A stretch of DNA of 64,000 bases from assembly GCA_963795795.1 (NCBI GenBank), contig CAWCJS010000007.1, forward strand, positions 248,001 through 312,000. Reading direction: 5' to 3'. The notes below the pieces were generated by a model, which made no database searches, was not told where the DNA came from, and saw only the letters and a list, made by a program, of their open reading frames with translations. Below are positions 54,442-63,495 of this stretch, piece by piece (the stretch's first letter is position 1; each line of letters begins with the position of its first letter). The stretch is from Palsa-504 sp963795795. GTDB lineage: Bacteria; Actinomycetota; Actinomycetes; Streptosporangiales; Streptosporangiaceae. Both the position numbers and the translations under genes were made by a program.

Positions 54442-54897
54442 TTGTACGGTGCGAAGGTGACGACGCCGCAGCCGGACGAACGCGTGCGGGCCAGGTCAGC
54501 GCGTGGCTCGCGGGCGGGCGGGACCAAGCAGGCGCAGGCGCTGGCCATCGCGCTGGCGGGGCTGCCCGGCTTCGCCAGCGCCCAGGAGATCCACGCCGAG
54601 CTGCGGCGCAAGGGCGAGCCGGTCGGCCTGGCCACCGTCTACCGGCACCTGCAGGCGCTCAGCGAGCAGGGCCGTGTCGACGCCATCCGCGACGCCAGCG
54701 GCGAGACGCTGTACCGCCAGTGCGGCACCAGCGTGCACCACCACCACCTGACCTGCCGCAACTGCGGGCGCAGCGTGGAGGTGGAGGGCTGGGCCGTCGA
54801 GCAGTGGGCCGAACGGGTCGCCACGGAGGCGGGCTTCACCGACGTGGGCCACACCGTCGAGCTGTTCGGCCTGTGCCCCGAGTGCGCCGCGGGTTAG
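54442..54897 (+). CDS. zur: Fur-family zinc uptake regulator
   Basis: A 151-residue Fur-family repressor. DNA-binding helix: LGLATVYRHLQALSEQG (preceded by AQEIHAELRRKGEPV). The metal-binding C-terminal half shows HHHHLTCRNCG and LCPECAAG, i.e. the structural CxxC...CxxC site and the regulatory histidines. Divergent transcription from the zinc operon with a Zur box identifies it as Zur. I use TTG at 54442 because GGAGGG stands five bases upstream; GTG 54457 is possible. Confidence 0.92.
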   Translation: MYGAKVTTPQPDERVRARSARGSRAGGTKQAQALAIALAGLPGFASAQEIHAELRRKGEPVGLATVYRHLQALSEQGRVDAIRDASGETLYRQCGTSVHHHHLTCRNCGRSVEVEGWAVEQWAERVATEAGFTDVGHTVELFGLCPECAAG

Positions 54898-56141
54898 CTG
54901 GTCAGGGCCTGGTAGACGAGCTGGCGCAGCTGCGAGCGGATGGGGTGGGTGCTGGAGGGCAGCAGCTGGGTAAAGAACGAGACGGTCAGCTCGGCCTCCT
55001 GATCGACCCAGAACGCGGTACTCGCGGCTCCGCCCCAGGCGATCTCGCCCGCGGAACAGATCACCTTGCCCGGCACCGGGTCGATGACGACGGAGAAGCC
55101 GAGGCCGAAGCCGACGCCGCGGAACGGGGACTCGGCGTACAGCGGCCGGCCGAACGTCTCCAGGTCCAGGTCGCCCGGAAGGTGATTACGAGTCATGTAG
55201 CCGACCGTGCGCGGGCTCAGCAGCCGGGCGCCGTCGAGTTCACCGGCCGGGCTGTCGGCCCGGTGCAGCAGCATCTGGGTGAAGCGGTGGTAGTCGGCCG
55301 CGGTGGACACCAGGCCGCCTCCCCCGCTGAGCATGACCGGCGGCGCCAGGGCCGCCTTGCCCACCGTGTCGGCCCGCCTCGCCCGGCCGCCCCGGTCTGG
55401 CGTATACAGCGCGGCCAGGCGCGGCGCTGCTTGTTCGTCGGCCCAGAAGGCGGTCTGGCTCATGCCGAGCGGGCGGAAGATCCTCGCCGCGAGGAACTCG
55501 TCGAACCGCTGGCCGGAGGCGACCTCGACGACCCGGCCCAGGACGTCGGTGGCTACCGAGTAATTCCACTCGGCCCCCGGCTGGAACAGCAACGGGAGGC
55601 CGGCCCACATGTCGCAGGCCTGCGCCAGGTCCACACCGGGCGGCGTACCCCACTCGAAGCCGGCCGCCCGGTACAGGGCATCCACCGGATGGGCCCGGTG
55701 GAAGCCGTAGGTGAGCCCGGCCGTGTGCGTGAGCAGGTGCCAGATCCGAACCGGTTCTACGACCGGGACCGTCACCTGGCGCAGGTCCGAACCCCCGGCG
55801 AACACGCGGACGTCGGCGAAGGAGGGGATGAACGCGCTGACCGGATCGGTGAGGTCGAGCCTGCCCTCCTCCAGCAGCATCATCACGGCGACCGAGGTGA
55901 TCGGCTTGGTCATCGAGTAGATCCGCCAAACCGTGTCGTCCGTTACCGGCAGCCCGGCCTCCACGTCACGCGACCCGTACCTGGCCACGTACGCCAGGCG
56001 GCCGTACCGGCTCACGGTAATCAGCCAGCCCGGCAGGCGGCCGTCGTCGACGTAACGGGCGAAGTGCGCGTCGATCCGCGCCAGGCGTTCCGGGTCCAGG
56101 CCCGCCTCGGCGGGGTCCGCATCGATCTTGAGCTCCGTCAT
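54894..56141 (-). CDS. Serine hydrolase (beta-lactamase class C / esterase family)
   Basis: A 415-residue class C-like hydrolase. The nucleophile SxxK is in YSMTKPITSV, the YxN-like residue in EWNYSVATD, and the third motif in WGGAAST. There is no signal peptide, so it is probably a cytoplasmic esterase such as EstB-like. ATG 56141 overlaps the acyltransferase stop by four bases. The stop touches the zur stop in TTAG. A real beta-lactam role is unlikely without a signal peptide. Confidence 0.87.
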   Translation of the reverse strand: MTELKIDADPAEAGLDPERLARIDAHFARYVDDGRLPGWLITVSRYGRLAYVARYGSRDVEAGLPVTDDTVWRIYSMTKPITSVAVMMLLEEGRLDLTDPVSAFIPSFADVRVFAGGSDLRQVTVPVVEPVRIWHLLTHTAGLTYGFHRAHPVDALYRAAGFEWGTPPGVDLAQACDMWAGLPLLFQPGAEWNYSVATDVLGRVVEVASGQRFDEFLAARIFRPLGMSQTAFWADEQAAPRLAALYTPDRGGRARRADTVGKAALAPPVMLSGGGGLVSTAADYHRFTQMLLHRADSPAGELDGARLLSPRTVGYMTRNHLPGDLDLETFGRPLYAESPFRGVGFGLGFSVVIDPVPGKVICSAGEIAWGGAASTAFWVDQEAELTVSFFTQLLPSSTHPIRSQLRQLVYQALTS

Positions 56142-56827
56142 TGACTTGCCGCTTTGGCTAGCTCTTCCTTGCGGTCGGACGCGAACATGTGCACGTACTC
56201 CTGTCCGGACAGTTCCTGGATCGCGTTCATCACCTGGTCGGCGATCAGGCGGCGGGCCTGGCCAGGCGGCTGATCGGCCAGCTCCGGGGCGATCACCAGC
56301 GGCTTGCCGATCGTGACCCCGATGCGCCCGGGGCGCGGCACCACGTGGCCCGGCGGAAGGACGTGCCGGGTCCCGGACAGCGCGACCGGGATGACCGGCA
56401 GGCCGGACTTCAGCGCCAGCCAGCCCACGCCAGGCCGGCCCCGGTACAGGCGGCCGTCCGGCGACCTGGTCCCTTCGGGGTAGATGCCGAACAGCTTTCC
56501 CTCGAGTAGCAGGGCCAGCGCCGCCTCCAGCGTCTCCTGCGCGGCGCGCGGGCCGTCCCGGTCCATCTGCAACTGGTTCGTGGCCTTCAGGTACGCGGCC
56601 CACAGGCGCGCCGCGGGGCCGGACGCGGTGAAGTACTCGGCTTTGGCCGAGAACGTCACGGGGCGGTCAACCATCAGCGGCAGGAAGACCGAGTCGACCA
56701 CCGACAGGTGGTTGGCCGCCAGGATCGCCCCGCCGGAGGCGGGGATGTTCTCCGCTCCGGTCACCTTCGGCCGCCAGATCGTGTGCAGGAAGGGGCCTAC
56801 GACGATGCGCGATAGCTGGTACTGCAC
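56138..56827 (-). CDS. plsC: 1-acyl-sn-glycerol-3-phosphate acyltransferase
   Basis: A 229-residue acyltransferase of phospholipid synthesis. The catalytic NHLSVVD (HxxxxD), the second block KLFGIYPEGTRSPDG, and PVIPVALSG are in the right order. One hydrophobic segment near the N-terminus would hold it at the membrane. The GTG start at 56827 lies just after the expected end of the upstream gene. It is coupled to the serine hydrolase gene by ATGA. Confidence 0.88.
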   Translation of the reverse strand: MQYQLSRIVVGPFLHTIWRPKVTGAENIPASGGAILAANHLSVVDSVFLPLMVDRPVTFSAKAEYFTASGPAARLWAAYLKATNQLQMDRDGPRAAQETLEAALALLLEGKLFGIYPEGTRSPDGRLYRGRPGVGWLALKSGLPVIPVALSGTRHVLPPGHVVPRPGRIGVTIGKPLVIAPELADQPPGQARRLIADQVMNAIQELSGQEYVHMFASDRKEELAKAASQ

Positions 56828-58871
56828 GGGTCACTTTCTGCGTCGGGGGCCGACGATCATGGTACGCGGCGGCGGCCAGGACGGCGATGCCCAGCGGCAG
56901 CGCCAGGGGGAGCGCGGCGGCCGGGACGAGGACCCCCGAGTCGTCGGCGAACCAGCCGATCACCGGCATCAGCCACAGCACGCCCAGGACCGGGCGGATC
57001 AGCGGCTCGGCCGCCTGCGCCAGCGGCACCGTCCTCAGCCTGAACCACGCGGGCCGCCACAGCATCAGCCCGGTCACCACCACCACGACCGGGACCAGCG
57101 GGCTGTACGCGCCGACCGCGAGCGAGCCGACGTTGGCGCGGAGCTTCCGCAGCAGCACGGCACCCGCGTGACCGTGCAGGACGTCACCGGCGAACGCCCC
57201 GAGGTGGGACTTCCCGGTGACCGGGGCGAAGTAGCTGATCAGCGCGAAGATCGCGAACAGGGCGAGCCCGCTGACCGCGACCAGGAGCACCCGCCGCCAG
57301 TTCAGCCGGATCCCGGCCACCGCCAGCAGGAGCAGAAGGAAACAGGGCACCAAGGCGATGGTCCCGCCCACCTTGGCGCCGAACCCCGGCCACCCCGAGG
57401 CGAACACCGCGAACAGGCCTACCAGTCCTACCGCCAGCACCGCGGGTCGGCGGGAGAGCGGGTACCTGCGCAGCGCGACGAGACCCAGCCAGGCCGCGCC
57501 GAACAGCGCCGTGACGCCGTAGATGCCCAGCGCCGCGTTGCCGATCCCGTAGTACCGCCCGGACTCGATCATCGATAGACCGAACGGCGTGTCGAGCTGG
57601 AGCCTCGATCCGGTCATCACGTCCAGGCCCAGCACGGCCAGGGTGAGTAGACATACCATGCCGAACGGCGCGAGCGGGTCCCGCCGGCGCGTCCCGGCCA
57701 GGGCCGCGAACGCGATGACCAGCGATAGCGCCGCCGCGATTCCGTACAGCCAGACCGCCGGATGGGCGAGCCGCCACCAGGGGACCAGGTTGGCCAGGAA
57801 CGTCCCCGCCGGGACCGAGGCGGCGAACACCCCGGCCACCCGCCACGCGCCGGGCCGCCGCGCCAGCCCGAGCGCGCCGAAGACCACCGCGTCGGCCAGC
57901 AGGTAGGTCCAGAGGAAGGCCTGATGGGTGGATAGCCACGCCTGTTCGGCGGTGTCGCGGCTCACCAGCGACCGGATCGTCGCGTCCAGGGCGCCGCGAT
58001 CGCCGCGGGTGAGCCGCGCGCCGACCGCTCCGGGCGGCGCGCTGCGGCCCAGCCAGCCCAGGACGCTGGGGGTCAGGTCGGTCAGCGTCACCAGGCCCGG
58101 CTGGCGGGTGGAGCTGGACTCGAGCAGGCCCGCCTGGTACCCGGGGCCGTCGACCAGGACCAACTGGAGGTGCGGGGGGCTGGCCGTCGAGCCGGGCGCG
58201 GTGACGAGGAGGGTGGCGCCGGAGGGCAGGTCGGCCACGATGCGGGCGAGTTCGGCGTCTATCGAGGCGGGTACCAACGCTCGTTCGGGATAACTGGTGG
58301 TTTCCAGGTCCACCACGGTCAGCGGGCAGCGGGACAGGACCGCGGCGGAGGTTTGCGACGGCGAAGGCAGGTAGGAGGCGACGTGCCCGGCGGGGTCGGC
58401 CAGGGCCAGCGCGGCGCCGGGGCCGACGGCGGTGGCGCAGGTGGCGCCGGCCGCCAGCGCCCCCCACGCGGGGCTGGTGTGGAACTGCTGGTTGTAGGAC
58501 ACCAGCGCGGGCAGGGCCGGGACGGCGGCCGAGGTCCCCTGCGGCACGACGGCGGGGAACGCGCCACAGGCGGCGCCGGGGTGGTCAGTCTGCGCGCGGG
58601 TTCCGGAGTTCAGGGTGAGCCAGGCGTCGGCCGGGCAGGTGAGCGGCTGGATGGCGTAGTCGGACAGGGAACCTACGGAGCCCTGGCCGGCCAGGCGCCA
58701 GAGCGTGGGCGTGGCGGAGGCGGAGACGTCGCTCCACCGCAGCCCGGGTATGCCGACGATGACGACGTGCCGGACCGGGGTGGCCGCGCTGGCCGGGTTG
58801 GCCGTGACGACCGCGGCCAGGGCGGCGAGCAGGCCGGCCAGCAGCGCCGGCCGCGCTGCACCCAGCCCCAT
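56667..58871 (-). CDS. Phosphodiesterase-like membrane protein
   Basis: A protein of about 680-730 residues. A signal peptide (LAGLLAALAAVVTANPASA) leads to a type I phosphodiesterase / alkaline-phosphatase-like domain, VVIVGIPGLRWSDVSASATPT with its metal Asp-like pocket and a Thr/Ser nucleophile. From about residue 320 come about 12 membrane helices. The frame as read continues to 56667, inside plsC, but with one base less in the G5 run at 56846-56850 it would stop at 56832, five bases before plsC; I think that is the true end. Function unknown; it may act on membrane lipid or glycan phosphates. Confidence 0.72.
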   Translation of the reverse strand: MGLGAARPALLAGLLAALAAVVTANPASAATPVRHVVIVGIPGLRWSDVSASATPTLWRLAGQGSVGSLSDYAIQPLTCPADAWLTLNSGTRAQTDHPGAACGAFPAVVPQGTSAAVPALPALVSYNQQFHTSPAWGALAAGATCATAVGPGAALALADPAGHVASYLPSPSQTSAAVLSRCPLTVVDLETTSYPERALVPASIDAELARIVADLPSGATLLVTAPGSTASPPHLQLVLVDGPGYQAGLLESSSTRQPGLVTLTDLTPSVLGWLGRSAPPGAVGARLTRGDRGALDATIRSLVSRDTAEQAWLSTHQAFLWTYLLADAVVFGALGLARRPGAWRVAGVFAASVPAGTFLANLVPWWRLAHPAVWLYGIAAALSLVIAFAALAGTRRRDPLAPFGMVCLLTLAVLGLDVMTGSRLQLDTPFGLSMIESGRYYGIGNAALGIYGVTALFGAAWLGLVALRRYPLSRRPAVLAVGLVGLFAVFASGWPGFGAKVGGTIALVPCFLLLLLAVAGIRLNWRRVLLVAVSGLALFAIFALISYFAPVTGKSHLGAFAGDVLHGHAGAVLLRKLRANVGSLAVGAYSPLVPVVVVVTGLMLWRPAWFRLRTVPLAQAAEPLIRPVLGVLWLMPVIGWFADDSGVLVPAAALPLALPLGIAVLAAAAYHDRRPPTQKVTRAVPAIAHRRRPLPAHDLAAEGDRSGEHPRLRRGDPGGQPPVGGRLGLPAADG

Positions 58872-58952
58872 CTTCACCGGCCTAACGTTATCCGGATGTG
58901 ACCGGGTGTGGCATGATGCCGCGGTGTGACCCGGCCACGTCAGGAGGCGCAG

Positions 58953-59984
58953 ATGCGGATCGGTGCGGGACTCGACATCAGGCTGGGCCTGGGGTTCGAC
59001 GGGCTGCGGGAGGCGGGCCGGGAGGCGGCCCGGCTCGGTTTCGAGAGCGTGTGGACTCCCGCCCTGGGCGTCCCCGACGCCTTCCACGTGTGCGCCGCCT
59101 GGGCGCAGGATACGCCGCTGGTGACGGGGATTTCGGTCGTGCCGGCCGCCCGGATGTGGGGCCCGCTCGCGCTCGCGTGGCAGGCGGCTACGGTGGGCGA
59201 GATCTCGCGGGGCAGGTTCGTCCTCGGGATCGGAACGGGCGGGTACGGCCCGGATTTCTGGGCGTCGGTCGGCCAGCCGGACCGGCCGATCGCGGTCATG
59301 CGCGACTACCTGACGATCCTGCGCGGGCTGCTCGCGGGTGAGACGGTCACGCACGAGGGCCCGGCCCTGCAGGTGCAGGGCGCCTCGCTGGGCGTCCGGG
59401 ACCTGCCTCGCGTGCCCGTGTACCTGGGGGCGCTCGGGCCGCAGATGCTGCGCCTGGCCGGCGAGCAGGCCGACGGGGCGCTGCTCAACTGGGCGACCCC
59501 GGCGCGGATCGCGCAGAGCCGCCGGCTGGTGGCGGAGGGGGCCGCGCGGGCCGGGCGCGATCCGGGGGACGTACCGCTGACCATGTACATCCGGGTCTGC
59601 GTCGACGACGACGTGGACGCGGCGCGCCGGGCGCTGGGCGCCCAGGTGCTGATGTATTCCATGGCCAGATCCGGAACGCCGCTGACGGCGGGCTACCGCG
59701 GGCTATTCGCCGAGATGGGATTCGGCGAGGTGCTGGCCGAGCTCGAGCAGCGGCAGCGTTCCGGGGAGCCCATGGGGGCCCTGGTCGACGCGGCACCAGA
59801 TGAGCTGTTCAGCTCGGTCGGTTACTTCGGCCCGGCCGACGGTGCCGCGCGGGCGTACGCCCGCCTGGCGGAGGGCCTCGACGAGACGGTGGTCCGGATC
59901 GTGACCGCCCGGCCGGGGATGGAGCCGGTGGTGGCGGCCCTGGAGGCGCTCACGCCGGACCGGATCAGGGCTGCCGGCGGATAG
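58953..59984 (+). CDS. LLM-class flavin/F420-dependent oxidoreductase
   Basis: A 343-residue luciferase-like monooxygenase fold. Signs: LGFESVWTPALGVPDAF, GISVVPAARMWGPLALAWQAATVGEISRGRF with the family block RGRFVLGIGTGG, and PVYLGALGPQMLRLAGEQADG. In actinobacteria many such enzymes use coenzyme F420. AGGAGG lies before the ATG at 58953. It is divergent from the phosphodiesterase-like gene and convergent with a small gene and the stress protein. Confidence 0.9.
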   Translation: MRIGAGLDIRLGLGFDGLREAGREAARLGFESVWTPALGVPDAFHVCAAWAQDTPLVTGISVVPAARMWGPLALAWQAATVGEISRGRFVLGIGTGGYGPDFWASVGQPDRPIAVMRDYLTILRGLLAGETVTHEGPALQVQGASLGVRDLPRVPVYLGALGPQMLRLAGEQADGALLNWATPARIAQSRRLVAEGAARAGRDPGDVPLTMYIRVCVDDDVDAARRALGAQVLMYSMARSGTPLTAGYRGLFAEMGFGEVLAELEQRQRSGEPMGALVDAAPDELFSSVGYFGPADGAARAYARLAEGLDETVVRIVTARPGMEPVVAALEALTPDRIRAAGG

Positions 59985-60162
59985 TCACCGCCCGCAGCCA
60001 CGCCACCGTTCGCTGGCCCCGGCCCGGGTGCCGCTCGGGGTGTGCTGAGGTGCGGAGCCGCTTAGCGCGGCGCTGCTGCTCGGCGCGGGCCAGCGCGTCA
60101 CGCTGGCGTTCACTGCCGATCTGGCCGATGTTCTGGGAGTTCGTGTACATGGCGGTGATCAC
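59965..60162 (-). CDS. Small basic protein, possibly coupled to stress protein
   Basis: A 65-residue basic protein (SERQRDALARAEQQRRAKRL) starting with GTG at 60162, which overlaps the stress protein stop (GTGA); an ATG lies four codons later. It overlaps the 3' end of the LLM gene by 20 bases on the other strand. No family known. The overlap with the stress gene makes it credible but not certain. Confidence 0.45.
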   Translation of the reverse strand: MITAMYTNSQNIGQIGSERQRDALARAEQQRRAKRLRTSAHPERHPGRGQRTVAWLRAVTIRRQP

Positions 60163-60689
60163 CTGCCGGCGGTGAGTTCGGTTAGGGACAGCCTGGAGTG
60201 CCGGAACGCCCAGCCGTGCAGGCCGTGGCCGGCGGCTAGCTCCAGTGCGGTGGGCGGGATCGCGAGGACGGGGCAGGACGCGCGGGCCAGGCAGTACCGG
60301 CCCACCTTCCCGCCGAGCAGGCGGATGGCGGTGCCGTGCCGGCCGGTCCCGATGACGAGCAGGTCACCCGGGTGGCTGGCCTCGCGGACGAGGACGGATC
60401 CGGCCTCGCCCCGTACCACCCGGGGCTCGGTGCGCACGTCGTCGGGCAGACCGCCGAACGCCGCATCCAGGGCGTCGGTCAGCCGCTTGTTGGCGTCGTC
60501 CACCCACACGCGCCGCAGGTAACCGGATGGGTGCCGCCGGTCGGCGACGTCCCCGCCGGGCGGGACCCAGGCGAGGACGGGGACGAGCGCGGCGTCCTGG
60601 CCGCGCGCCAGGACCGCGGCGTAGCGGAGGGCCTGCAAGTTCCGCGGGGACCCGCTCACGCCGGTGATGACACGGCAGAAAGTGGACAT
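60159..60689 (-). CDS. Universal stress protein (UspA) family
   Basis: A 176-residue UspA-fold protein. The nucleotide motif appears as VIGTGRHGTAIRLLGGKVGRYCLARASCPVLAIP (G-2x-G-9x-G-S/T-like). N-terminal strand is FCRVITGVSGSPRNLQALRYA. A C-terminal extra segment ends in LTELTAGR. The ATG at 60689 follows GGGAG. It is the lead gene of a two-gene unit with the small protein. Confidence 0.85.
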   Translation of the reverse strand: MSTFCRVITGVSGSPRNLQALRYAAVLARGQDAALVPVLAWVPPGGDVADRRHPSGYLRRVWVDDANKRLTDALDAAFGGLPDDVRTEPRVVRGEAGSVLVREASHPGDLLVIGTGRHGTAIRLLGGKVGRYCLARASCPVLAIPPTALELAAGHGLHGWAFRHSRLSLTELTAGR

Positions 60690-60884
60690 GTGTCGTCTCC
60701 CTTCGGCTGCCGGTGTGAATCGTCGTCGGAGTCGTGGTAGCAGGCGGATGTGGCGGCGGCGCGTGCCGGATATGGAGGCCAGATGGAGGCGGCATCTTCA
60801 CACGTTCACCACGCTGACTGCACCGTGCTGCCGCTTCGGGCCGCTTCGATGGCCACCAGGGAACGCGCACCCGCAGGAGGGCAT

Positions 60885-61091
60885 GTGACGGCCGATGACC
60901 TGATCGTCGCGGCGCCGTGGCTGGCCTTCGCGGCTGGCCTGGCCGTGATCGGCTGGCGGCTGGCCGCCAGCCGCGGTCGTCGCCGGCGGCGCGGCGGGCT
61001 GCCGCCACCCGACGCCCGGCCTGGGCCCGACGAAGCCGGTGACCGGCCTGGCTTAAGGCCGGCCGGTTGCGCAGAACGGCTGGTGACGTGA
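60885..61091 (+). CDS. Small single-helix membrane protein
   Basis: A 68-residue protein with one membrane helix (LIVAAPWLAFAAGLAVIGWRL) followed by an Arg-rich turn (SRGRRRRRGG) and a Pro/Gly tail. AGGAGGG lies four bases before the GTG start. It precedes the kinase gene by 52 bases and may belong to its transcript. The sequence from 60690 to 60884 before it shows no other feature. Confidence 0.55.
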   Translation: MTADDLIVAAPWLAFAAGLAVIGWRLAASRGRRRRRGGLPPPDARPGPDEAGDRPGLRPAGCAERLVT

Positions 61092-61143
61092 TCGTTAAGG
61101 CGTAGAGGAACCGGTGCCGCGATTCGGGAGGCGGTGCTAGCCG

Positions 61144-62502
61144 ATGACTGACAAACCCGGTGTGCGCGGCCAGGGCACGGTCGGGCTGCGCCTGGCGCTG
61201 ACGTTCATCGCGGTGGCGGTGCTCGCGGTGGCGCTGGTGGCGGTACTGGCGGTGCTGTTTACCGACCGGGATATCGCGGTCCTGGTGCAGCAGCGCCGTG
61301 ACGACCTGACCAGCGCGCTGGCGGCCGACGCGGTCTCGACGTACAACACCGGCAAGCCCGGCTGGTCCGACGTCGATCTCGCTCCCGCGCTGAAGCTGGC
61401 CAACAGCGACGGGGCGCAGGCTGCGGTGCTGGACGCCCAGGGCCGGGTGGTCGTCTCCACGCTGACCAGGGCGGGCGACTCCAGCGGGATCATCAGCCGC
61501 GAGCTGACCTCGGGCCCGGGCAATCAGCGGATCGGCACGCTGCTGGTCCGGTTTACCGGCCAGGGCCTGACCGCGTCGGTGTACAACCTGCGCGCCTCGC
61601 TGGTCCGCGCGGTGATCGGCGCGGCCGGGCTGGCCGCCGTGCTGGCGTTGCTCGCGGCGGTCCTGGTCTCCCGGCGCATCACGCGGCCGGTCACCCGGCT
61701 CATCGAATCGGTGCGGGCGATGGGCCGCGGAGACGAGCGGGCCCGGGTCGGCCAGGTGGCGGGTGCCCCGGCTGAACTGCGCGAACTGGCCGTCGCCTTC
61801 GACCAGATGGCCGATACCCTGACCGCGCACGAGCAACTGAGGCGGAACCTGGTCGCCGACGTCGCGCACGAGCTGCGGACCCCGGTGGCGGTGCTCCAGG
61901 CCAACACCGAGGCGCTCCTCGACGGACTCGTCGCCCATACTCCCGAGCAGACCGTCTCGCTGCACGAGGAGGTGCTCCGGCTGGGCCGGATGGTGGAGGA
62001 CCTGCAAACCCTGGCCTCCGCCGAGGCGGCCGCGCTGCAGCTGAGCCGGCAACCGGTCGACCTGGCCGAGATCGCGGCGGAGGAGGCCGAGGAATGGGAC
62101 GCCAGCTTCGCCGCCGCCGGAGTGGGCTTCACCAGCCGGCTTGAGCCCGCGCCGGTGCTCGCCGACCCGGGGCGGCTGCATCAGGTGATCACCAATCTGC
62201 TCAGCAACGCGCTGAAGTTCACCCCGCCCGGCGGGCAGGTCGCGATGGGCCTGTCCCGGGACGCCGGGCAGGCCCGGCTGGAGGTCAGCGACACCGGGCC
62301 CGGGATCAGCCCGGAGGACCAGATGCACGTATTCGACCGGCTGTGGCGCGGCCCCGGTGCCGCCCAGACCGCGGGCAGCGGCATCGGCCTGGCCGTCGCG
62401 GCCGAGCTCGCGCGCGCCCACGAGGGCCGCATCGAGGTGGCCAGCGAGCTCGGCCGCGGGTCGCGGTTCACCCTGGTCATGCCGCTGGCGTCCGCCGGCT
62501 AG
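61144..62502 (+). CDS. Sensor histidine kinase, HAMP type
   Basis: A 452-residue membrane kinase. Helix 1 is at about 14-39, helix 2 at about 152-177, with a sensor loop of about 110 residues between. HAMP follows (RRITRPVTRLIESVRAMGRGD). HisKA has LVADVAHELRTPV with the phospho-accepting His242, the ATPase domain has NLLSNALKFTPPGG, DTGPGISPED and GSGIGLAVAAELA. The ATG at 61144 lies eight bases after GGAGG. Its likely partner, the regulator at 62563-63267, is convergent. Confidence 0.92.
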   Translation: MTDKPGVRGQGTVGLRLALTFIAVAVLAVALVAVLAVLFTDRDIAVLVQQRRDDLTSALAADAVSTYNTGKPGWSDVDLAPALKLANSDGAQAAVLDAQGRVVVSTLTRAGDSSGIISRELTSGPGNQRIGTLLVRFTGQGLTASVYNLRASLVRAVIGAAGLAAVLALLAAVLVSRRITRPVTRLIESVRAMGRGDERARVGQVAGAPAELRELAVAFDQMADTLTAHEQLRRNLVADVAHELRTPVAVLQANTEALLDGLVAHTPEQTVSLHEEVLRLGRMVEDLQTLASAEAAALQLSRQPVDLAEIAAEEAEEWDASFAAAGVGFTSRLEPAPVLADPGRLHQVITNLLSNALKFTPPGGQVAMGLSRDAGQARLEVSDTGPGISPEDQMHVFDRLWRGPGAAQTAGSGIGLAVAAELARAHEGRIEVASELGRGSRFTLVMPLASAG

Positions 62503-62562
62503 CCCGTCAGCCGTCGCGGGCTCAGTCGCGGCTCAGCCGTCGCGGGCTCAGTCGTCGCGGGC
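62503..62562. repeat. 15-bp tandem repeats between kinase and regulator genes
   Basis: The short gap between the convergent genes consists of copies of CAGTCGTCGCGGGCT and CAGCCGTCGCGGGCT, about four and a half, the last running into the regulator's 3' end. No inverted repeat is made, so it is not a plain terminator. Confidence 0.75.
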
Positions 62563-63267
62563 TCAGTCGTCGCGGGCTAGGCCCAGCCGGTACCCGCCGC
62601 CCAGCACGGTCTGCACGATCTGAGGGTTACCGGGATCCTGCTCGACCTTGCGGCGCAGGTTCTTCACGTGGGAGTCGACGGTCCGCTCGTACCCCTCGAA
62701 CTCGTACCCCCGCACCCGGTTGATCAGCTCGGCGCGTGAATACACCCGGCCGGGGACCGTGGCCAGCGCGACCAGGATCCCCCATTCGGTGGGGGTCAGC
62801 TCCACGCCGGCGCCCCGCACCGTCACCTCGCGGCGCGGCTCGTCGATGACCAGGACCCCGCCGCCGAAGCGGCCGGCGTTCGGCCTGGCCGAGGGCCCGC
62901 CGCGGCGCAGGATGGCCTGGACGCGCAGCACCAGTTCCCGCGGGCTGAACGGCTTGGTCACGTAGTCGTCGGCGCCGAGCTCGAGCCCGGCGATACGGTC
63001 CTCCTCGGCCGCCTTGGCGGTCAGGATCAAGATCGGCACCCATCCCGCGGGTGCGGCGGCGCGCAGCTCGCGGGCGACCGTCTCGCCGGACACGTCCGGC
63101 AGGCCCAGGTCCAGGACCACCAGATCCGGGGCGGCCGAGGCCGCCAGGATGATCGCTTCCGCGCCGGAGCCGGTCGACAGCACGGTGAACCCAGCGCGCT
63201 CCAGGTAGGACCGGACGAGCTCCCGGAGCTTCCGCTCGTCCTCCACCAGCAATACCGTTGCCGTCAT
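62563..63267 (-). CDS. OmpR-family response regulator
   Basis: A 234-residue regulator. Receiver domain: Asp10/Glu11, the phosphorylated Asp53 in LVVLDLGLPDVSG, Lys105 in VTKPFSP. The winged-helix domain (about 135-230) has LTPTEWGILVALATVPGRV and the wing VQTVLGGGYRLG. It is encoded opposite the kinase at 61144-62502, ends 61 bases from it, and probably is its partner. The upstream gap 63268-63495 with the divergent lipoprotein gene shows no clear palindrome. Confidence 0.9.
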   Translation of the reverse strand: MTATVLLVEDERKLRELVRSYLERAGFTVLSTGSGAEAIILAASAAPDLVVLDLGLPDVSGETVARELRAAAPAGWVPILILTAKAAEEDRIAGLELGADDYVTKPFSPRELVLRVQAILRRGGPSARPNAGRFGGGVLVIDEPRREVTVRGAGVELTPTEWGILVALATVPGRVYSRAELINRVRGYEFEGYERTVDSHVKNLRRKVEQDPGNPQIVQTVLGGGYRLGLARDD

Positions 63268-63495
63268 GGCCGCTCCTCAGGCTGCCCGTTTCTCCACACG
63301 AACACCACGGCAGGGGCATCCCGCTTCCATTGTCACGGGATCTGATCCGATGATGAAGCTCACTATGGCCGCCGCCGTCCGCGTCCGGAGGACCGCCGTC
63401 CGTATCCTGCGAATTTTCGCCGACACCTGTGACGCAGCAGTGTACGTATGGGAGAAATCCCTCGTCGCGCCGCAGGCATCGGCGTACCGCAAGTC

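Noticed and set aside
54894..56141. Serine hydrolase as an antibiotic-resistance beta-lactamase
   Set aside because: It has no signal peptide and resembles the esterase branch; the SxxK motif alone does not show beta-lactam activity.
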